DNA of 10,109 nucleotides from CBFGRU01 sp965651255 (GTDB lineage Bacteria > Planctomycetota > Phycisphaerae > Phycisphaerales > SM1A02): the NCBI GenBank assembly GCA_965651255.1, contig CBFGRU010000107.1, positions 1 to 10,109 on the forward strand, written 5' to 3'. Within the stretch, counting starts at the first letter, position 1; every line of letters starts with the position of its first letter. This document shows, one piece after another, positions 7,371 to 10,109 of this stretch. The notes beneath the pieces are model-generated. The model made no database searches. It was not told the DNA's origin and was given only the letters and a program-made list of their open reading frames with translations. The translations under genes and the position numbers were made by a program.

Positions 7371-7796
7371 TCATTCCGGTTCGGTGGCGAGTCGCGCGAG
7401 GCCGATCCCCATTTCGCGCAACGTGGTGATGACCTGATTCAGTACTTCCGCCCGGGCGTGCTGATCCGCGCGCAGCAGAACACGAGTATTCTCCGATCTT
7501 CGCGTACGTTGTTCTTCAATTGCTTCGCGAACGACGACCCGCAACTGGTCGATGGACACCGAGTCCTCCGCGACGATGATCGAGCCGTCCGCCATCACAT
7601 TGATCACCAGCCCGTCTTCAATGGCCTGTTGCTCTCGCTCGCCCGGCTCATTCGGCAGATCAACATCGGCGCGCGTGAACTTGGCGAACTGCGCCGTGGC
7701 CAGGAAAAAGATGATGAGCAGAAAGACGATGTCGATCATCGGCGTGATGTTCGACTCGAGTAATCGCTCTTTCTGATGGGCGGGAGTGAACCGCAT
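7371..7796 (-). CDS. ExbD/TolR family proton-channel subunit (first of two), 141 aa
   Basis: This is a canonical ExbD/TolR architecture. A short cytoplasmic tail is followed by SNITPMIDIVFLLIIFFLAT (15-34), with the conserved proton-relay Asp at residue 22 and the standard TPMID motif. The periplasmic domain contains DVDLPNEPGE, an ExbD-typical stretch after the membrane helix, then VINVMADGSIIVAEDSVSI and a final helix-strand unit VLLRADQHARAEVLNQVITTLREMGI, which is the classical ExbD signature for the DRxxxY/vxxvldxlrxaGi region. The start abuts the ExbB stop exactly (TGA-ATG), with GAGGT at 7803-7807. It is the same length as the following paralogue but clearly different in sequence, so the pair is old or functionally split rather than a recent duplication. 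Confidence 0.95.
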   Translation of the reverse strand: MRFTPAHQKERLLESNITPMIDIVFLLIIFFLATAQFAKFTRADVDLPNEPGEREQQAIEDGLVINVMADGSIIVAEDSVSIDQLRVVVREAIEEQRTRRSENTRVLLRADQHARAEVLNQVITTLREMGIGLARLATEPE

Positions 7797-8570
7797 TCAG
7801 CGACCTCGACTTCCCTGCGGCTGCGAGACAGGACGGGGTGTCGGAGTGGGAGCGGGCGGACGGGCCGGGCGTGCGGCCCCCTGACCAGCGGGACCTCCAC
7901 CTTGAACCGACTCGAGATGAAGGATGATGCGTTCGATTTCTCGACCGGCTTCTGATGCAAACGCATCAATCCGGTTCCGGAAGAATGTGAAGAGTGCGAT
8001 ACACGGAATCGCCACGGTCAGACCCAACAATGTCGTGATCAGCGCGAGACTGATGTCTTCGGCCAGCAACTCCGGCCGTGTCGCGGCGCTCTTGCTCAGT
8101 GTCGAGAACGCGCCGACCATGCCGACGACCGTACCGAGCAGGCCGAGCAGCGGCGAGATGGAACCGATGACCGCAAGCGCATCCGTCGAGCGATACAGGC
8201 GCGCGGTCTGTTCTTCACCGGCCTCTTCGATGGCGCTCTTGATCTCAAACGCGCCGAAGGCGGACTTCTGAAACCGCGTCAGGCCGGCACCGAGAATGCG
8301 CGTGAAGTAGCTGTCATTCTCCGGATCCAGACAGTACGTGACCGCATCATTGACTTCACCGCGTGCCAGCATGTTGTCAACCGCATCGAGCTGAGCCGGC
8401 GGCAGCAGCGCTGCGCGACGAATCTGCATGATGTGCATGAAAATGAGCACCAGCGCCACGATGCTGAGCCCGATGATGAGGTACCCGATCGTGCCACCCT
8501 GCTGCACCATCGTGAGCAGACTGTCGCCGGGTTCGGACTCGCCTTGCGCGAGCATGAGCAACCGATTCAT
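7797..8570 (-). CDS. MotA/TolQ/ExbB family proton-channel protein, 257 aa
   Basis: ExbB/TolQ proteins form the pentameric inner-membrane ring that, with ExbD/TolR, conducts protons and drives periplasmic partners. Three membrane segments are visible: about 28-48 (IGYLIIGLSIVALVLIFMHI), 131-153 (ISPLLGLLGTVVGMVGAF) and 173-196 (ISLALITTLLGLTVAIPCI). Thr147 in GLLGT and Thr180 in ITTLLGLTVA match the positions of the functional threonines T148 and T181 of E. coli ExbB. The conserved cytoplasmic helix with AIEEAGEEQTARLYR precedes the second segment. The C-terminal 36 residues (222-257) form a Gly/Pro/Arg-rich tail not usual for the family. The ATG overlaps the upstream stop as ATGA, with a strong AAAGGAG site. 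No TonB or TolA gene is adjacent, so the specific branch (ExbB, TolQ or Agl-like) is left open. Confidence 0.96.
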   Translation of the reverse strand: MNRLLMLAQGESEPGDSLLTMVQQGGTIGYLIIGLSIVALVLIFMHIMQIRRAALLPPAQLDAVDNMLARGEVNDAVTYCLDPENDSYFTRILGAGLTRFQKSAFGAFEIKSAIEEAGEEQTARLYRSTDALAVIGSISPLLGLLGTVVGMVGAFSTLSKSAATRPELLAEDISLALITTLLGLTVAIPCIALFTFFRNRIDAFASEAGREIERIILHLESVQGGGPAGQGAARPARPPAPTPTPRPVSQPQGSRGR

Positions 8571-9667
8571 TCGTTCTCCTTTGTCGCGCCGAACTCGGGG
8601 AGCGCCAGCGGTTGCCGACGTGCCGGATGAGTCGGATAAAGAGCATCAAGTTCCGAGCGAAGCTGTCGGGCAGCGTCCACATCGCCGAGACGTTCGAGTC
8701 CGGCAGCCGCCAGTTGCAATGCAAGACCCGTTAAGAATGCCTGATCATTGCCAAAGATCGCAGGCAAATGCAAGAGCTCGACGAGGCCGCGCTGCTGACG
8801 ACCGATGCCGCTTTCGCCGAGCAGCGATCGACCGACGGCGAAGTGCGTCCAGGCCATCGCGAAGATCGGTCGTCCATTGATTCCATTAAGCATTCGAGTG
8901 CGAGCGGCGTCGCGGATCGCGGGGTCCGGCGATGTGGTCTCAACAAAGTCGCGCAGCACCATCAGGCCGGGATGATCCGGCACCGAACGGTCGCGAACCT
9001 CGACGGGCAGATCGCGATCAAGTGTTCGCGCCATGCTGCGTGCGAAGAGATCCGCGGCAGCGCGAACCACCGTATCACCGCGCGCGTCGTAGTCGATGAG
9101 ACTGTTCAGAACACGGTCGAGTTCAGGAGATGGCAGCCAGACCGGCGCGAGCGCGGGACTGAGTTCGAGTTCGGGAATCAGCACCGGCCGCAACATCGAG
9201 TAACTCGAAGTCGTGATGTTGGCCCGTCGCAGCCGCATGACTTCCAGCATGGGAATAACCGCTTCGGCCTGCACGCCGCGATCGAGCCGGCAGCGCAGCA
9301 AACCTTCCGCGATCACCAGCGCGGTTTCATGTGTCTGCCCACGATATTGTTCAAACAATCTTTCAAACAATGGCTCGGCGAGGACGGTGTCGTACCGCTC
9401 AACGCGACTTCGGGCACGCCAGAGTTGTTCAGCCGTTTCCTCGTAACGGGCGATCTCATCCGCGAAGGTGTCAGACACCACACGGCGGATTCGGTCCCAC
9501 GGAACGAAATGAACCGCGCCGAACTCACTGCGCAGCGTGACCCCGGCATCGTTCACAATCGTGACCTGACCTCGCACGACCGGCTCGGTTCCGCGTCGAA
9601 TGATGTGCTGCGCTGCAACAGAATGCGACATGACGCTGCACAGCAACATCATGAGTATGAATTGCAT
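8567..9667 (-). CDS. Secreted helical protein with small N-terminal beta region, about 366 aa
   Basis: I do not recognise a named family. With the ATG at 9665-9667 the protein begins with a signal peptide (MQFILMMLLCSVMSHSVAAQ), cleaved probably after Ala-Ala. The frame stays open up to 9745, but those extra 26 residues would overlap the VWA gene and bury the signal sequence, so I chose the internal start. No good Shine-Dalgarno site precedes it; an in-frame GTG lies eight codons upstream. Residues about 30-65 (VRGQVTIVNDAGVTL, then FGAVHFVPWDRIRRV) look like a small beta-barrel-type unit ending in a VPW motif. The rest is helical with TPR-like pairs and ends in AAGLERLGDVDAARQLRSELDALYP. Its place between the VWA and ExbB genes suggests an outer-face component of the same system. 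Confidence 0.82.
   Translation of the reverse strand: MQFILMMLLCSVMSHSVAAQHIIRRGTEPVVRGQVTIVNDAGVTLRSEFGAVHFVPWDRIRRVVSDTFADEIARYEETAEQLWRARSRVERYDTVLAEPLFERLFEQYRGQTHETALVIAEGLLRCRLDRGVQAEAVIPMLEVMRLRRANITTSSYSMLRPVLIPELELSPALAPVWLPSPELDRVLNSLIDYDARGDTVVRAAADLFARSMARTLDRDLPVEVRDRSVPDHPGLMVLRDFVETTSPDPAIRDAARTRMLNGINGRPIFAMAWTHFAVGRSLLGESGIGRQQRGLVELLHLPAIFGNDQAFLTGLALQLAAAGLERLGDVDAARQLRSELDALYPTHPARRQPLALPEFGATKENE
8576..8582 (-). promoter_or_regulatory. Strong ribosome binding site of the ExbB/TolQ-family gene
   Basis: AAAGGAG lies five bases before the ATG at 8570, inside the 3' end of the upstream gene. It fixes the start and, with the ATGA overlap, suggests that the channel gene can be translated efficiently both by coupling and by fresh initiation. 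This may raise the output of this high-copy ring subunit. Confidence 0.7.
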
Positions 9668-9695
9668 TGACTGACAACAACCGGTGCGCACGGGA

Positions 9696-10109
9696 TCAGG
9701 GCCCTCCCGTCGTCGAGACGTAACGGTACGTGCCGCCGGTGTCACTGGCGATCTGGCGCATCAACTCCTGCGAGCTCGCATCACCGAAGGCGATGGTGTG
9801 GATCACCACGCGCTTTCCACGGCCGAGCAGTTGGTTTACATCGGAAGGCGTCGTACTTGGAATCAGACCGTCGGTCATGAAGAAGATCACATCCGGCCGC
9901 GGCTCCAGACTGAGAATCCGAGTGAACGCGCTGAGCGGCTGCGTTCCCCCCATCGGGGAAATGTTCTCTAGCCAACGAAGTGTCTCGACGACGTTCGGTC
10001 GTCTCGAACGCACCCATCCCTTCTGGTTCGGTGGTTCGATGACGTGCGTGCTGAACAGTCCGATCGCGTAGTAGGTGTAATCCGGCAGATCGCTGATTGA
10101 TCTTGCCAA
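9696..10109 (-). CDS. VWA-domain protein, C-terminal 137 residues (5' end outside window)
   Basis: Only the C-terminal end is present, and the frame is open to the right edge, so no start should be assigned. The fragment is the second half of a von Willebrand factor A domain. It has the beta strand YTYYAIGLFS, the metal-ion-dependent adhesion site Thr in PMGGTQPLSA (residue 56 of the fragment), then RPDVIFFMTDG with the conserved MIDAS Asp (residue 80), and the closing VVIHTIAFGD and MRQIASDTGGTYRYV. The DxSxS part of the metal site must lie beyond 10109. The protein ends nine residues after this fold, so VWA is its C-terminal domain. VWA domains bind protein ligands through a divalent metal. 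It is the first visible gene of the operon and ends 28 bases before the next start. Membrane anchoring or secretion cannot be judged from this end. Confidence 0.93.
   Translation of the reverse strand: MARSISDLPDYTYYAIGLFSTHVIEPPNQKGWVRSRRPNVVETLRWLENISPMGGTQPLSAFTRILSLEPRPDVIFFMTDGLIPSTTPSDVNQLLGRGKRVVIHTIAFGDASSQELMRQIASDTGGTYRYVSTTGGP

Noticed and set aside
6938..8570. Flagellar MotA/MotB stator
   Set aside because: The small subunits have no peptidoglycan-binding OmpA-like domain, and the large one has three membrane segments with ExbB-type threonines rather than the four of MotA.
8768..9670. 300-codon open frame on the plus strand
   Set aside because: It is fully antisense to the 366-aa secreted protein gene. 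No recognisable motif or Shine-Dalgarno site, and the composition is that of a shadow frame.
9668..9745. Upstream extension of the 366-aa protein to give 392 residues
   Set aside because: The extension overlaps the VWA gene and would place 26 polar residues ahead of a clear signal peptide. The internal ATG is preferred.
10107..10109. TTG at the right edge as the start of the VWA gene
   Set aside because: The first half of the VWA fold, with the DxSxS metal motif, is missing, so the gene continues beyond the window.

Overview
The window is GC-rich, densely coded bacterial DNA. The protein style (a TPR/helical-repeat secretome, a VWA protein beside one ExbB and two ExbD genes, a membrane-anchored J-domain-like protein) suggests a member of the Planctomycetota, perhaps Phycisphaerae. 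That placement is inferred from protein style alone and was not tested by any search.

Layout. At the left edge (1-210, minus strand) is the N-terminal part of ribosomal protein S20 (rpsT), with a GTG start, a Shine-Dalgarno site and a good sigma70-type promoter. Diverging from it on the plus strand is a tRNA-Arg(ACG) gene at 372-445 with its own candidate promoter. A 22-base imperfect palindrome lies between them and overlaps the rpsT -35 box. A short hairpin at 455-469 separates the tRNA from the convergent operon to its right.

The rest of the window (498-10109) is a single minus-strand operon-like array, read from right to left. It holds a VWA-domain protein (5' end outside the window), a secreted helical protein of about 366 aa, an ExbB/TolQ/MotA-type proton-channel subunit, two different ExbD/TolR-type subunits, a secreted TPR-rich protein of 885 aa, a 999-aa single-pass protein with an N-terminal J-domain-like module that keeps the HPD tripeptide, and a secreted protein of 269 aa. 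Three junctions are ATGA stop/start overlaps, one is an abutting TGA-ATG, one is a 20-base overlap, and two have short gaps (7 and 28 bases). The set is therefore probably co-transcribed and translationally coupled. Its promoter must lie beyond 10109.

Working model (inference). The ExbB-ExbD-ExbD proteins form a proton-driven inner-membrane motor. The secreted helical proteins and the VWA protein act on the outer side of the membrane. The 999-aa protein links the cytoplasm, possibly through a DnaK-type chaperone, to the periplasm across one membrane segment. No TonB, TolA, Pal or TonB-dependent receptor gene is present, so the output of the motor is unknown. No mobile element, CRISPR array or insertion sequence was seen, and no stretch over 300 bases lacks a gene.
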